The notes beneath the pieces are model-generated. The model made no database searches, was not told the DNA's origin, and was given only the letters and a program-made list of their open reading frames with translations. Of a stretch of 64,000 nt of DNA, positions 1 through 12,007 are shown in pieces. Within the stretch, counting starts at the first letter, position 1; the number at the start of each line of letters is the position of its first letter. The stretch is from Euonymus europaeus (Eukaryota; Streptophyta; Magnoliopsida; Celastrales; Celastraceae). The translations under genes were made by a program, and so were the position numbers. The stretch lies in contig OY756960.1 in the NCBI GenBank assembly GCA_963580455.1, positions 21,015,238 through 21,079,237 of the forward strand, written 5' to 3'.

Positions 1-1206
1 TTTGAGCAAAGGATACTTGTTTCTTTCGGAGACCATACTCTACTAGAAAGTTCACTTGTGCCATATTCCCAAGAATAGAAAACCAGTACTGATTTGGGAA
101 TATGGCCATGCATTCTAAATTTTCAACCATTACAAATATATTTGTGTATGGTAAATGAATGTTTCCACCTGGAAACTGGAACGACATTCCCGAGAGGGTG
201 ACGTTTACAAGAGACTCAGCCTTGTAGCAGAGTTTGAGTTCCGAAGGACAGCAGGAATCGCGTTTTGCATCATATCTTCGAGATCATAATATAGGCTCGA
301 ATGCAAAGATGTTAATGTTGAGCCAGAATCTATAATCAAGTTACCTGGCCTATGTGGGGTCTTTGTTTCTACACCTTCAACACTGAAATATTCCTTAGAA
401 ATGTGGTAGAAGTCGGAAGTACCAATTGTTTCAAGCGGAGTTGAAATTATTTCTGCTCCGGAGTTGGTGCTTCTTGTCCAAATCTAATCTTACTACTGGA
501 CGATGGTGGCGGCAAGCAATAGGAAAATCTGGGTTCAATAAATGTCGAAGTTGAGAAATCAACGGCAATAGCCCTTGTCCGAGGCCAACAATGCTTTGGA
601 AACTTTCTGTCGTACCAACACTTTTGTAACTGCATTCGAACACTATTTCATGGAGAGAACTCCATCACCAGTAGTGGAATCAAAGTTGAAGGTCTCATTA
701 CCCAGGACTGCGGATGCATATCCACAGACGTACGAATAGTTGTATTTGAACTGGTTGGATTCTCGCATAACTTTGAGCCATGGAAGATGGGTTCGTATGA
801 ATTGGACGCTTCAGAATCAAATAGTTCCCCATCCCGTTTAGAGGGGTGGTCACCAGGAGCGCATTGTATCCATAAAAGATCACTTCCTGCATCAACTTCG
901 ACAAAGACTTCATAACGTGAAGAACTAACAGAAAGCTGCATGACGTAGTCAGCTTCAGCTGGAATTACCTCGGAATAAAAGTCCTTGCGGTTGATATGTG
1001 TCGATGAATTTGAGAGATCTGCTTGAGAAAATGATCGTACAAGAGCTTTTCTCATCAGCTCCGATTCAGAAATAGAATTGTTGTAAAGTAGAGATAACTG
1101 AGAATCGCGATGAATGAGATTAATGCTAAATCCATTTTAAGTTGGCGGTAGTTGGGAGTAGATTAATCAACAAGAGGAGAAGAAAAATATAGATGAATAG
1201 ATTCAT
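1..1206 (-). pseudogene. CDR1/nepenthesin-type aspartic protease pseudogene (3' end outside window)
   Basis: Remnant of a secreted pepsin-like (A1) aspartic protease, read on the minus strand from an ATG at 1206. Landmarks of the family appear in order but in different frames: a hydrophobic signal peptide (1206-1146), the propeptide motif LIHRDS (about 1105), the first active-site region as DAGSDLLW where the family usually has DTGS (about 880), a GNETFNFDS stretch (about 700), IVGLG (about 600), FSYCLPP (about 530), the second active-site DSGST (about 320-335) and the C-terminal SILGNMAQVNF (about 75). At least four frame changes (near 1130, 735, 650 and 560) and an in-frame stop near 440 are needed to read it through, so no full-length protein is possible. 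Family members are about 430 aa and usually intronless, which fits the span. The gene runs off the left edge of the window. Confidence 0.85.
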
Positions 1207-2555
1207 TGTCAAAATTGAATGATTAATCATGCATAGAGGGAGATGCAAGAATCCAAATGATGTTGGATTTTATAATGGAGGGCTTGCCTCTACTAAAATT
1301 ATACATTAAGCATGCGTAATTTGGAATGAGATATTGGTAATCCATAGCTGGTAGTTGCTGTCAGTAATCGTTGGTAATTTTGTCAGTTTTTTTTTTTTTT
1401 TTTTTTCAAGTTTTGGTTATGAATCTTCTGGAAGTATAAAACTCTGTTCAGACTCTGAGGTTCTTGGCTCATTTTCGTCCCAAACACTGGAGACAATAAT
1501 ATTTCTGTTCAGATTATGAATCTTGATAGAATGATAAGACTCTCTAGTCTCTACTCTGGTGAAGCTCATTTCAAGCGTATAAATAATAAACTACTTGGAG
1601 GACATACCGAATACATTTTCGCTATAATTACCTCTTAATATTAAACCCTCCAGCTTATCTGAAAGGAAGAAAAAAAATGCATACCATGGCTTCTGTTGTT
1701 GCTGTGTTGTGCTGTCATTTCAAGAAAACACATGGAGAAGGGATTGAGTTTCAGGGGAGGTTATATTAGATTAGATTATGTTGAACTACCTATGACACCT
1801 CTTATTGTCGACGATATGGTGTGATCTTTGCGTTTATCAAGACTTAAATCTCACATCGGATTATCATAACCAACCGAATAAGAAGTAAACAAAAGTCTTG
1901 CACTTATCACACAACCAACGCATTTTCTACTTCTGAGTATTTTGGAGACGACCCAAAATAATATATCCATGCTGATCTTTGGCCCAATATGAATAACATT
2001 CATTGATGCGTTTCAGCATTTGGACTTGAATTTTTAACAGCGATTGCAAATAATATCCGTGCAGCCCCAGATTTAGAGGAGACAAGATTATATGTTGATG
2101 TGCTTGGACTTGTGTTTTTAACAATAATTATAATTGGAATAATAAATAATTTTTATAAATTTTCAATCCATGTAATATTGCAATTTTCAAATGACATGTC
2201 TGTATTCAAGATCAGGAATTTGTTTTCGAGTACTACATTATTCAGTGTTGGTTTTGATTGTTTGGGAATGATGAGTCAATAAACTTGATCCAGCGTTCAT
2301 TGAATATTGGAGATTAGAACCATGATTATATTGAATGGCTATGATACAGCATGCAACAAATCAACTCCAAGTTCATACATACAGGAAAATCGAACAAAAA
2401 CAAAGAAAGCATATGTAAGAGAAGGATTCCATAAAAAATAAACCTATATATAAATATATTACCAATTAATTTGTCATCGATCAAAACTAAAATCTCTGAG
2501 TAGCAAAACTAAAAATTTAGCCCATGATCTAATCAACAGCTCTTATCCTAGGACC
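1207..2555. other. AT-rich intergenic spacer
   Basis: No coding region recognised. It holds a poly-T run at about 1386-1405. At about 1830-1880 there is a stretch with the tCTCACATCGGa motif that is common in plant LTR and TRIM elements, but no paired ends were found. A diverged direct repeat of about 36 bp lies at about 2008-2043 and 2089-2125. Confidence 0.4.
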
Positions 2556-3320
2556 CTAGACGTTGATACCATAGTACTGATAAATTTCATGAGCACCATA
2601 ACTAGAGAGATATGCCCAGAAAACAAGTCCAGAGATAGCCAAGGCACAGACAAGAAGTATGGCTAGAAAATCTAGTGGATTATTTGCAATTCTGAAATAA
2701 CCCTTCTCCTGAGACTTTGTGGTGGGTCTGAAAATTCCATGATGTTCAACCCATGGAAATAGAATTGATTGAATGGCGGGATCGAAAAAGTCTTGTATTC
2801 CATGAACAATGATTTGCCCATCATCGTAGATATTCCAATCAATTATCTTTACCATGTTAACTTCAGCCTCAGAATCAGAATCCGAGTTACTATGAGGTAC
2901 TTGAGAAGTCACCACAAGAGGATGGCCGGGAAGGAGCGTATCGATTGCCGAATACATTCGAAGAGCACTGCCTCTCAACTCCAGATCCTCCCTTTGAATA
3001 TAAAACGGAGTTACGTGGTATGCGACGAGCGTCGGTGGAGGCTGCACATACTTCAAAAGTGCATAGGCAACATCAGTTGGGCAAAATATGGTAAAACTGG
3101 AGTTTTGATTTCCTATTAGACTCCTTAGAGTGGTCTTCAGATTCAATGCAGCAGCCTCGTAACCATTCTCTTCAAGGGCATTGGCGATTCCAGATACATT
3201 AACTTCACTTTTGCCATATTCTGTGGGATTGCTGGGTTCTTCTCGGTTTGCTTTCGCAGTGAGCAGTGTTGAAAACAAGAAAAAGACAAGGAGGATGAAC
3301 TTTATCTTGTTAGCAGCCAT
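2556..3320 (-). CDS. Single FAS1-domain (fasciclin-like) membrane protein, intact
   Basis: Intronless 254-aa protein starting MAANKIKF at 3320. The open frame extends about 10 codons further upstream without an ATG, so this ATG is the start. Residues 5-23 form a signal peptide. A single fasciclin (FAS1) domain follows: NVSGIANALEENGY near residue 42, SSFTIFCPTDVAY near 75 (the H1 motif of FAS1), VAYHVTP near 98 (H2-like) and the IIDWNIYDDGQIIVHGID-type strand near 165. A hydrophobic helix (about 217-240) is followed by a polar tail, so a type I membrane protein is more likely than a GPI-anchored one. FAS1 proteins of plants act in cell-wall adhesion and signalling; the exact role here is not known. 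A TATA box lies 69 bp upstream. A broken paralogue lies in inverted orientation at 28819. Confidence 0.8.
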   Translation of the reverse strand: MAANKIKFILLVFFLFSTLLTAKANREEPSNPTEYGKSEVNVSGIANALEENGYEAAALNLKTTLRSLIGNQNSSFTIFCPTDVAYALLKYVQPPPTLVAYHVTPFYIQREDLELRGSALRMYSAIDTLLPGHPLVVTSQVPHSNSDSDSEAEVNMVKIIDWNIYDDGQIIVHGIQDFFDPAIQSILFPWVEHHGIFRPTTKSQEKGYFRIANNPLDFLAILLVCALAISGLVFWAYLSSYGAHEIYQYYGINV

Positions 3321-3388
3321 GGAGTATGCAATAATATGATGATGAAACAATTGAGGAAGATTAGAATTTTAAGCCTCTATGTGACTGG

Positions 3389-3397
3389 TATTTATAG
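3389..3397 (-). promoter_or_regulatory. TATA box of the FAS1-domain gene
   Basis: CTATAAATA on the minus strand, 69 bp before the ATG at 3320. The same box and similar flanking leader sequence (AGAG-CTTAA, TCAATTGTTT) precede the pseudogene copy at 28819, which supports both the start and the promoter. Confidence 0.6.
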
Positions 3398-5579
3398 TGA
3401 CAAGACTTCGTTGGACTTTCTTTCTAATCATAGTAGTAGTCGGTTTTCCAAATCTTGATTGGACTTTGAATTTCAGTTTACTAATGAAACCATAAATCCT
3501 GATTGGTTTATGAATTTCGAAAATCACGAGACTGCCCTCAAAAACCCGTTGAAAAACCTGGTTAACTCCTACGATCCATCGCCACCCTCCGACCAAAAAT
3601 CGCCTCTCTCTCCGCCAGATTTCAACCACTCCGGCACCGCAAATTCAAACCCTACAAAGAAATTTAGAGAAGTAAGCACGTGATTTTGATCAAAGGGCAC
3701 AACGGGCATACAGCTCTATTAACCTTCAAAGGACCAACTCTACCACTATCTCTGCGATGCTCATCTCTGTCGCGTAATCACAGCCAACGCTCTGACAAGT
3801 AAGTTCACCGTTTAATTTACCCGATCTTCCTTTCTTTCCGATGTATTTTCTGGCGACTTTATTCATTTTTTTGCCTTTTGTTCCAGCAAAGAAATGCATT
3901 GCCTAGAATATACATAGGATGTTAGAGACCCAATACTTGGAGCCTTCCATGATTCAATTTCAATGGCCCCTTGTTATTTGGAAGAGGCATTTGGCTCTAC
4001 GAAGGAGAGAAAGAACTAAGATTGATTTATTTATTTCTTTGGAAAAATAAATAAATTTGATCTCTTTTGTGGTGATATTATACTGGAATAACCTTCAATG
4101 AAGATGGAAGTTGAATCTGTTCCTAAAAGTTTGTGAAAAATCGGTTATGGTTTTCGGGTGGGGATGGAGAAGAGACAAAGACGTAGCTCCGTTCACTAGT
4201 AGAACCAAGGGCCAAGCATTTCATATTTTGGTCAATTCTAATGTATGCATCAACCCGAGGCTTCCCTCTTGCATATTGCCAATATATTTGGTTTGAATGT
4301 GGTCAAATTAACAAAGTTTCATTGATGATTTAGTCTGTGTGTCTCATGGTAGTGAAAATACTATGATTTGAATGCAAATTTTCTTTAAAAAGATGTATAA
4401 TATAATTATGCAATTGTTCTTTATCAAATATTTTGATTGGATTTATTCTGCCTGTATTTAAGCAACAAATGTTTTTCATGGCCTACTGTGTTCGACTTCT
4501 TTAATTTAGATTCCATGAAATTACTCCATATTTCTATGGCTATCTTGTTTACTGCTCTGCTTGACTTTATGTATGAGGTGTGCACCAGTAAATTGCTGGT
4601 GATGCACTAGTTTCGCACATATTGAAGAGTAAAATATGTTTAGGATAAAAGTAGTATCTAAGAGAGTTGAATCTGAAACAACTAGGGGGTGTCGACGGTT
4701 GGTTTTTTGACATACTTTGGCCAAACCTCTGACAGGACTCCGCCTCTTACTATCACAAAATCCTCCATCACCACGGCACCATTGGAAACTCAGGGTGGCA
4801 TAACCTATTTTTTTGGCTTCCTTTTATTCAAAGCTTTTGTAGTGGGAACTCAAGTCAAGTGCCATAAAGACATCTTGCTATCATTTCAACCAAATCCAAT
4901 GTTAACCTTCGACATTCCTTTTCTCCGGAGAGTCAATTCCCCTTCCACAGTACACAGATTTCCTGAATGGAAAATCCTATTTGTAAAGCGTCCTTCGAAA
5001 GCCTTTACTAAGTCATGGTTCCTAAGCACTGTGGCCTAGGCTCTTTCATCTGTATTTTAACAAGTTTCTTTCTATTTTTCTTTGTTTATTTGGTAATCTG
5101 CTGAGCGGGGAACAGTGAAAATTTACAGTCTTATATGCATGGTAAGGCTCAACCACTGCAAGTTCGACAAATTTTACCTTCTGTCGGTAGAATATTGTGT
5201 CATCTAAAAAAAAATCCATGCTTGTGAACAACAATTAGGGATCAGTCTCAAAATCTATTTTTTTTGGGCCAGCCTCAAAAAGTGTTTATCATAAAATGAC
5301 CTGCATACAGCTGAGGAGAATTCTGAAGCACTGTTGTCCAGTGATTGACATTGTCAGTGCAATTTGTGTTTACAGATTTACTATTTTGAATATTGTAAAT
5401 TGGATATTGTCACTCACAGCAAAGAATGTGGTTAAATTTATATTTCGTGTGATTAGAGTGCTTACTCTCCCAATTAGCTTTAGTTATTTACACAAGGAAA
5501 CTTATGGAGTTATGGGCTATATATTTGGAAGTTTTGGAAAGCATTTTGGCTGATAGATGTGGTTTTCTCTTACTTTTTG
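3398..5579. other. Spacer / possible degenerate 5' part of the LHC-like remnant
   Basis: C-rich sequence at 3540-3800 ends in a plausible 5'-UTR donor (ACAA|GTAAGT near 3800). The frame open from 4689 to 5039 has no recognisable domain and is read only with a non-standard start context. It may be an upstream exon of the remnant at 5587-6340, but I cannot show this. No other gene seen. Confidence 0.3.
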
Positions 5580-5586
5580 TCAACAC

Positions 5587-6340
5587 GGCTGTCTGCGCAG
5601 AAGGGTGATTCGGAGAAAGAGGTGATTATGGTTGATCCGGTAGAAGCCAAACAGTTGGCTGCCAAACAAATGCAGAGAATTTGAGCGAAAGAGAAATTCA
5701 AGGTGAAGGTTCCAAGTGAGTTTTAGAAGTGGAGTGTGAATTTTTTGTGCTGGGCAGGTACACATTGATCATTTTAATTAAAAGCCAAACAGTTGGCTGC
5801 AAAAGAAACTTTGTATCTCCATTTTAGGATTTGGATTTGCATGTCTTGCTCTGTTTGCACGTTTAGATTTTCTGTGGAAGAAAAGTGAACTCTTGCACTA
5901 ATGACTAAGTTTAATCAAGTTATCATTTTCATTTCCTTCTGCCATTTTTGTAATTTGGATCTTTCTTGTTTGGCATGCCAAAGGTTGAATCATAGCCAGA
6001 AGAGACTTATTTTTTTCGAAACGGGGGTTGACACTATTATGTTCAAATCAGATTACTTACAAGTTGCTAATGTTTATTTTTCTCAGAGAATACGTAGAAT
6101 AGAAGCCATTAATGGAGCATGGGGAATTATTGGTCTCACAGTCGAGTTAGTTATTGAAGGGCATACTGGAAAAAGTATTCCCACTCAGGTATTGTATGTA
6201 AAACATCCATCTGTGTTTACACTCGTGAAGAATTATAGTTTTTTCTTTCATTTGTTTTGATAATGTCGAATGGTGAGTTCTTGTTTTACCCCTTTTCAGT
6301 TGGCTGACTACTGGATTGTCCATTTTTCGTGCGATAGACG
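5587..6340 (+). pseudogene. Light-harvesting-like (LHC-like/one-helix type) gene remnant
   Basis: Two or three exon-like pieces of a chloroplast chlorophyll-binding-like protein. The first (about 5590-5690) reads SAQKGDSEKEV...EAKQLAAKQMQRI and then hits a TGA where CGA (Arg) would continue as AKEKFK. The second (about 6086-6188) reads RRIEAINGAWGIIGLTVELV-IEGHTGKSIPTQ, which resembles the ExxNGRxAMxGF helix of LHC/ELIP/OHP proteins but has Ala-Trp in place of the usual Arg-(Trp/Ala). It ends in a good donor (CAG|GTATTG); an acceptor at 6300 joins it to LADYWIVHF, then a stop at 6339. A partial repeat of the first piece (AAGCCAAACAGTTGGCTGC) recurs at 5783. The stop and the missing N-terminus argue for a dead gene. 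Which LHC-like subfamily it comes from is uncertain. Confidence 0.5.
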
Positions 6341-9300
6341 TTGTTCCAGTGATGGTGGAAACTCCAAGGACTCAAGGACTCGCTGATTCATTGTTTTGTA
6401 TAATTCATGTCAGAGTAGTGAGATATTGATAATCCAGGCTTCAGCTAACCTTTGATGTATTTATTTTCTATGGTTACTCTACCGTCTAAACTGAACTGCC
6501 ACATATTGTACAATAACATTCTTTCTGCATCAGTAAATAAATTTTGCGGAACTGTCTGTGTATATTTGGTATACAACATCATACTCAACCCTAACCCGGC
6601 TGCATTGCATCACACGACTTGTTGTAGCGCTGCGGATTTTAAGAGTTGAATGACCAGGGGATTGTCATTCCGGAACTGAGAATTTGGTGCTTTGGAAGGG
6701 GCTGCAGTTGATATTCAGTTCAGGCTTTGGAAATTCATTCTGGTGACGGTTGGCGCCAAGGGCCCAGCCCTTTGAAAGCATCTTCACTGATTAGAATGGA
6801 TTGGTCATTGGAACTTTTGGCATAGTCATTGAGTTAGGTTCCTAACATTACTTTTAACAGTGGCACCAGATTCGTCCGGTTGATCCCAAGGGAACATGTC
6901 CGCATGTTTGATTAACAATCTCCCACGTCTTGTATTACTGTTTGCAGTGCAAAATCTAAATTTGTTCAATCACAGCAATGCAAGTATCATTAATTTCTTG
7001 CCAGTTAGGTTTTTATTGCTATCCATCTACACCAACTTTACTAACAAACTTCCATCAGCAAATAATGAACAATTTCCAACCCCAAAACTAAACTAAAAGT
7101 AGACATTGACTAGAACAACTACAAAGTCTCTCTTTTGTTTTGCCTTTCCGAATGCTGCTGTAAATCATGAAACTAATGAACAGATTTGAAAAATGTTGGA
7201 GCTTAGGCCAGTTATTGTCAGAGAGTTCAAATGTGAATGTGTTGCGTAATTGGCGGCAGCAGCTGCTTTCATTTTACAAAACGTGAAAAGAAAAGAAAAA
7301 ACACTCAGAAAATAAATGAAGTATTAGAAGAATAAATTCACAAATAATGTTGGGTTAATTGCTTAATTTCCATTGTAGGGAAAGTAAAAGGCAGGCAAAG
7401 TATGGTCAAATAAGTCTGCAGGAGAAGCTGTTTCCTAGGAGGAGATGAAGACTCAATAGGCTGGCGAGCGAGCATTAGAGTCTTGAAAATTATGTATTTT
7501 ATATATATATACAAAGACCCACTTCTTTCAAAACGTGACAAAATCACTTTTCCAACTATATATAATTAAGCCATAACCTTTATGATTTCTCCTCCTTATC
7601 TATAATATCGTATCTAACCATTATATCTTGGTGGGGCTTTTAATTTTGACAAGTATGGCACCCAATAGAACGTCCACATGTAGTCAATATTTCAAAGAGA
7701 GGGGGCTCCCCACGAAACGTGTCGGCATTGCTTTTGCTATGTCGTTAAGACTTTTCCTAAATCGAGCTAACGATGTGATTTATAGGTGTGAACTCAAATT
7801 TAAACAGATTTCTTTTTTCCCAGAGGATAAAATCACGAGGGCTTGCGTATAACATTTACATTTGACAAAACCTTGGATTAAGTCCAAATATATATCTCAA
7901 CTCCTCCCTTCTAAATGTGTTCAATGCAGGGGAACATTTTCAAATGAGAATAATTCAAACGAGGTAAGTTTGGACGTAGTTGGCTTTTGGAGGTTGGTGG
8001 GGCTCCACCACCGCTCAATTTTTAATTTGAACGATAGACACAATATTATCCACTACACTTTTGCCACCTAGGATGCTCCCACCGAGATTGGTTGATTATA
8101 GATCAAGTCAGGGAAATTTCTCTCGAGTTTCCCTCATCTATTGTCGCGCCTTCCTTACCCTCCTTCTTTTCGAATTGCTCCTTCTTCAAACAATATTTTT
8201 CTTGGGATTTCGGTATTTTGCCTATCTTCAAAAGGGTTGAGACAACTTGGATGCATATGCCCAACTTTAATTTTCATGGATATCATGATTGGTGGCTAAG
8301 CCTTTTTATCAAGTCTTTTTCAATTCCTTGCGTAATGAAATTGAAATCAAAACTAGGTGAACAAGTCCCAAGGAGAAACACAAATAGTTAACAAGACAAA
8401 ATTGGATAATATTCTTAGGTATTGAACCATTGACAGAAGAAGGAGAAAAAAGGTGATAAAGAGAGATTAGTCTAATCCGATATTCGTTAAATAATATCTT
8501 TTTGTGGTAACTATGACCGAACTTTTTTTGTTCTCGGATGAAAATTTTCTATAACTGTGGATCTAACTAGCGGAATTTATATTCATATAAATGTCTAAAT
8601 GGCAAACTTATATGATATCATTATTAATTTTTTTTAAAAAAACTAGAACTCTAAGGACAACAGAGTGGGAACTTTATTAGACTAAAAACGTTAGGCAAAA
8701 TTTGGTGGTGGGCTCTTATATATTTTAACAATGGTGATAAATGGCTAAGGATTACAGAGTTCATATTGTCTCATTCCATTTGTGACATTGCATTTAATCG
8801 TAAAACTTTCAATGGAATATGATCTTACATTGTAAATGTACAATAAAATATCAAATTTATAATGAAATACCATCTTACAATAAAATGGATTATTATGAGC
8901 TGTTTAGGACGGTGTGATATAACAATTTTCATATTCTAATTGTTTTACCAAACCAAACATCTCAACTAAATATGAAGACTCACTCTTCAATTGAAATATA
9001 TCTAGATGAGAGGAAATTATGATTGTGCGTTGACAATTCTTATATTTTAAATCTTCTTAAAAGCTTTTATATTCTATTGGTTAGCACTTTATAAAATTCG
9101 GTAGAAAGCCAGCAAATACTATACCTATGATCCTACAAAACATAAATTGATAAGAAGGTGGTCCAAAAGCCAGTTGCTCTCTTATCATTATCCAAAAGGC
9201 TTCTCCAATGTCGACTTTAAATGCAATATCCTAATTCATTCATCAATTTGAATTTAAATATTAATGAGTTCTTAAGGATTGGTGCAATAAATATAATTTG

Positions 9301-11429
9301 CCCTTTGCACATACTAAACAACATATAGATATAGTTCCATATAATTTTTGTTAACTGACAACGAGTCATATAATTTATCTTTTGCACATATATATGAGAT
9401 GAGTTTAAACTCGGGCCATCAGGCTCGAGCGTAAGATAGGTTGTTATATTTAGATATCTTTTAGAGTTGGACGAGAGTCACGTTGGAGTTGGGATTGTCG
9501 ATTTTGGGGCATTGCTACTTAGGTGCCACTAAGCCATTGGATGTGCTGAGTAATGATAAAAACTCAGATTTTTCTGTGTCACCACTGTCCACTGAATGAA
9601 TGTTGAGAGAACGCTCGAGCATTGGTATAATATTCAAGTTTCTAAATATAGTTGGAATTGAACTTTTAAACATCCCATATAATTAGGAAACGTCCAAAAT
9701 CCTAAGGTAGATTCGACTGAGGGCTTGGACGTGTAGTGTCTAGACGGAGTTATAACTATACGTTAAGGAAATGTGCTCGTAACCCCGATTAATAGTGAAT
9801 TGATTCAAAAATTGAAGACTCGACCGCTTGAGATTTTTCTTAGAAGAGGATCATGTGTTCCTTGCTCGTGATTGATTTAATTGGAATTCTCTAACCCTTT
9901 AGAAAGACCTAAGAAATTTCAGAGTTATATATCGTAATCATGGACGATAATCATGCCTTGAATTTTGTTTTTTTATAATAGTACTTTCGAATTTTTAGTA
10001 CTCCAATTTTGGCCTTCTTAGGAATTCAAATTTGTTCAGAGAGCTTTGGGACCCATATAAATTTTTCCAGCGCCAGTTGTGTTGTGTTGGAATCCCGGAA
10101 TACCTTTTTTAGAAAATCTACGGCAGGCCATGTAGATGATTTTAGTGCTTTAAAATACTTTTTAATTTTGGATCACTGGGTAAACCAAAAGATATTTTAT
10201 ACATTTTCATACAATATTTAATTTTTGTTTCGGACAAAAATATACTATGAAATTTATAATGCCGATCAAAATACAAATATAACAATTTTAAATTTTAAAA
10301 AATATTCTAAGGCATTACTAAATATCAGGATAGGGGTGCTGCGATCTAAATTCCCTACAATGTATACTCGTTTTAAATCAAAACCATTGGAGTGAGATCT
10401 GTCAATCAAACTTTATCTTTATTTTCAATTACTTGAAAGGTCCTGATTTAAAACAAGTACAAAATGCATATAATTGGATTGTCGATCGCCCCCTTTTTCC
10501 TTAATGGATGAGACTATTTGCATCCCAACTTTCATCGGTTTTACTACATTACTAAAGAAAACCCTAAATAAAAAAGAAGGAAATTGAGGACACTCTATTA
10601 CTAAAAAAAACTCCAGTCTTCTTCTTCACTTCTCCCCTCATACGGGTCACACTAACCAGTATAAGGGGGGAGTGAGGGAGAGAGATGAAATAGAGTCAGT
10701 TTGATACTTATGGATTAGACCGAGATAGGTGTGCTTTGAGATTGATTTTTCTTATATTTTTATAATGAAATCGGTAACAATTGAGGTACAAATAGCATCA
10801 CCCTTCCTAAAATATCATCTACAGAGGATCCGCCGGTCTTTCGTGCACTCGTGTTGTGTTGGGGGAAGGATAAAGTGGGACCCATATAAATGGCCCCCAC
10901 CTAACATCGTCGTTTTTAGATAACGATCCACTAGAAGCGCAAACGACTGAAAAAAACATTAAAAAAGTTATCGACCCTGACACACACGACACGACATCCC
11001 TCCTCCAGTCTATACACATCTCCCTCTATCGCCATGCCACGTAAGCACTCCTAATATGGTCTGAACTCTGAAGGAACCCGATATCTTGGAGCAAATATCT
11101 AGACAGGTTTATCGCCTAGAATTTTTGAACTTTTGTCTTTCGGCTCTCCTTTTCTCTTTTGAAATATTACTGTATCATATTTTTGTTTTTTTAAAATATA
11201 ACTTCATCAATATCCACTGTCGTCTGTCAACTATTTTCCCTGTGCATTAAGATTACGCTTTGATATTGGAATATTGTGTCCGAAGCTTATCCAGATTGCC
11301 CAATATTGTCCTATTAGCTGTTGGACACAGTGACAGTGGTGAAACCGAAAAAATTGTAGGATTCCACGTATACTAAATGGTTAACACGTGATAATTAGGA
11401 TTTTAATGTCACAAACAAGTGATTATTAT
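6341..11429. other. AT-rich intergenic region, no gene recognised
   Basis: Several short open frames (for example 7628-8391) show no recognisable domain and lack coding-like composition. I see no RNA gene or paired terminal repeat here. A C/G-rich purine-pyrimidine patch lies at 10615-10690. One G-box (CACGTG) sits at 11385-11390. Confidence 0.4.
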
Positions 11430-11566
11430 ATTTTAAATACAATGTTTGATAGAGATGTCATGATTACAAGAATAATTAAAAATATATGAATAAATAAATA
11501 CTCAAATTTGGTAGACATGTATATCATTTATTCATGTAATTTTTTAAGGTATTTTTTTTTTTCATA
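11430..11566 (+). mobile_element. Partial copy (left end) of the MITE at 11570
   Basis: The sequence from about 11430 (TGTTTGATAGAGATGTCATGATTACAAG...) repeats the left half of the adjacent element at 11570-11798, including the internal ATACTCAAATTTGG-TAGACATGTAT block. It looks like a truncated tandem copy. Confidence 0.5.
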
Positions 11567-11569
11567 TTT

Positions 11570-11798
11570 TGAGGTGTATTTGATAGGAGTGTAATGATTA
11601 TAAGGATAATTAAATTACTTTGATAAACAAATACTCATATTTGATATGCATGTATATTATTTATTCAGGTAATTTTTTAGATAATTTTTTTTATAGTTTG
11701 GATGTAATGGTTACTCATGAGAAAAATGTGAATAATGATTACTTCAGTAATAATTTACATTACTATTTATTACTCTCTCATCAAATACACCTTAGAAA
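11570..11798 (+). mobile_element. MITE, about 230 bp, family A
   Basis: Imperfect terminal inverted repeats: GTGTATTTGATAGGAGTGTAAT on the left and, reverse-complemented, GGTGTATTTGATGAGAGAGTAAT on the right. The interior is AT-rich and non-coding. A second copy in opposite orientation lies at 61392-61614 with the same ends and the same interior blocks, which confirms a dispersed family. A target duplication could not be fixed by eye. Confidence 0.65.
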
Positions 11799-12007
11799 AT
11801 AAATTACCATGTTCATTAAATACATAAAAAAGCACATCATAATTAATCATTTGAATTCCGAGTTTTGTTCCAATTTTTCTTAAGAAAATGAGAACGCCAC
11901 CAATCGGGCAATACATACGGTTTTTTACTTATACTTACCGAGGTGACAATTTTTTATAGCTAAGACTAATTGGCAGTCAAAATCCATACAACGAGAAGGT
12001 CAACTGC

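Noticed and set aside
3287..3350. Longer N-terminus for the FAS1 protein (10 extra residues)
   Set aside because: The extension has no ATG (it would begin at TTG) and would bury the signal peptide; the ATG at 3320 is aligned with the paralogue's start.
4689..5039. 116-codon frame as a first exon of the LHC-like gene
   Set aside because: No transit-peptide character or similarity I can name, and no donor that leads in phase to 5587.
7628..8391. Chain of three open frames on the plus strand
   Set aside because: Different frames, no recognisable domain, no splice sites that join them, and several start from non-ATG codons.
10615..10690. Apparent hairpin of C-rich and G-rich arms
   Set aside because: Arms match only over about 10 bp with mismatches; below what I would call a terminator, miRNA precursor or MITE.
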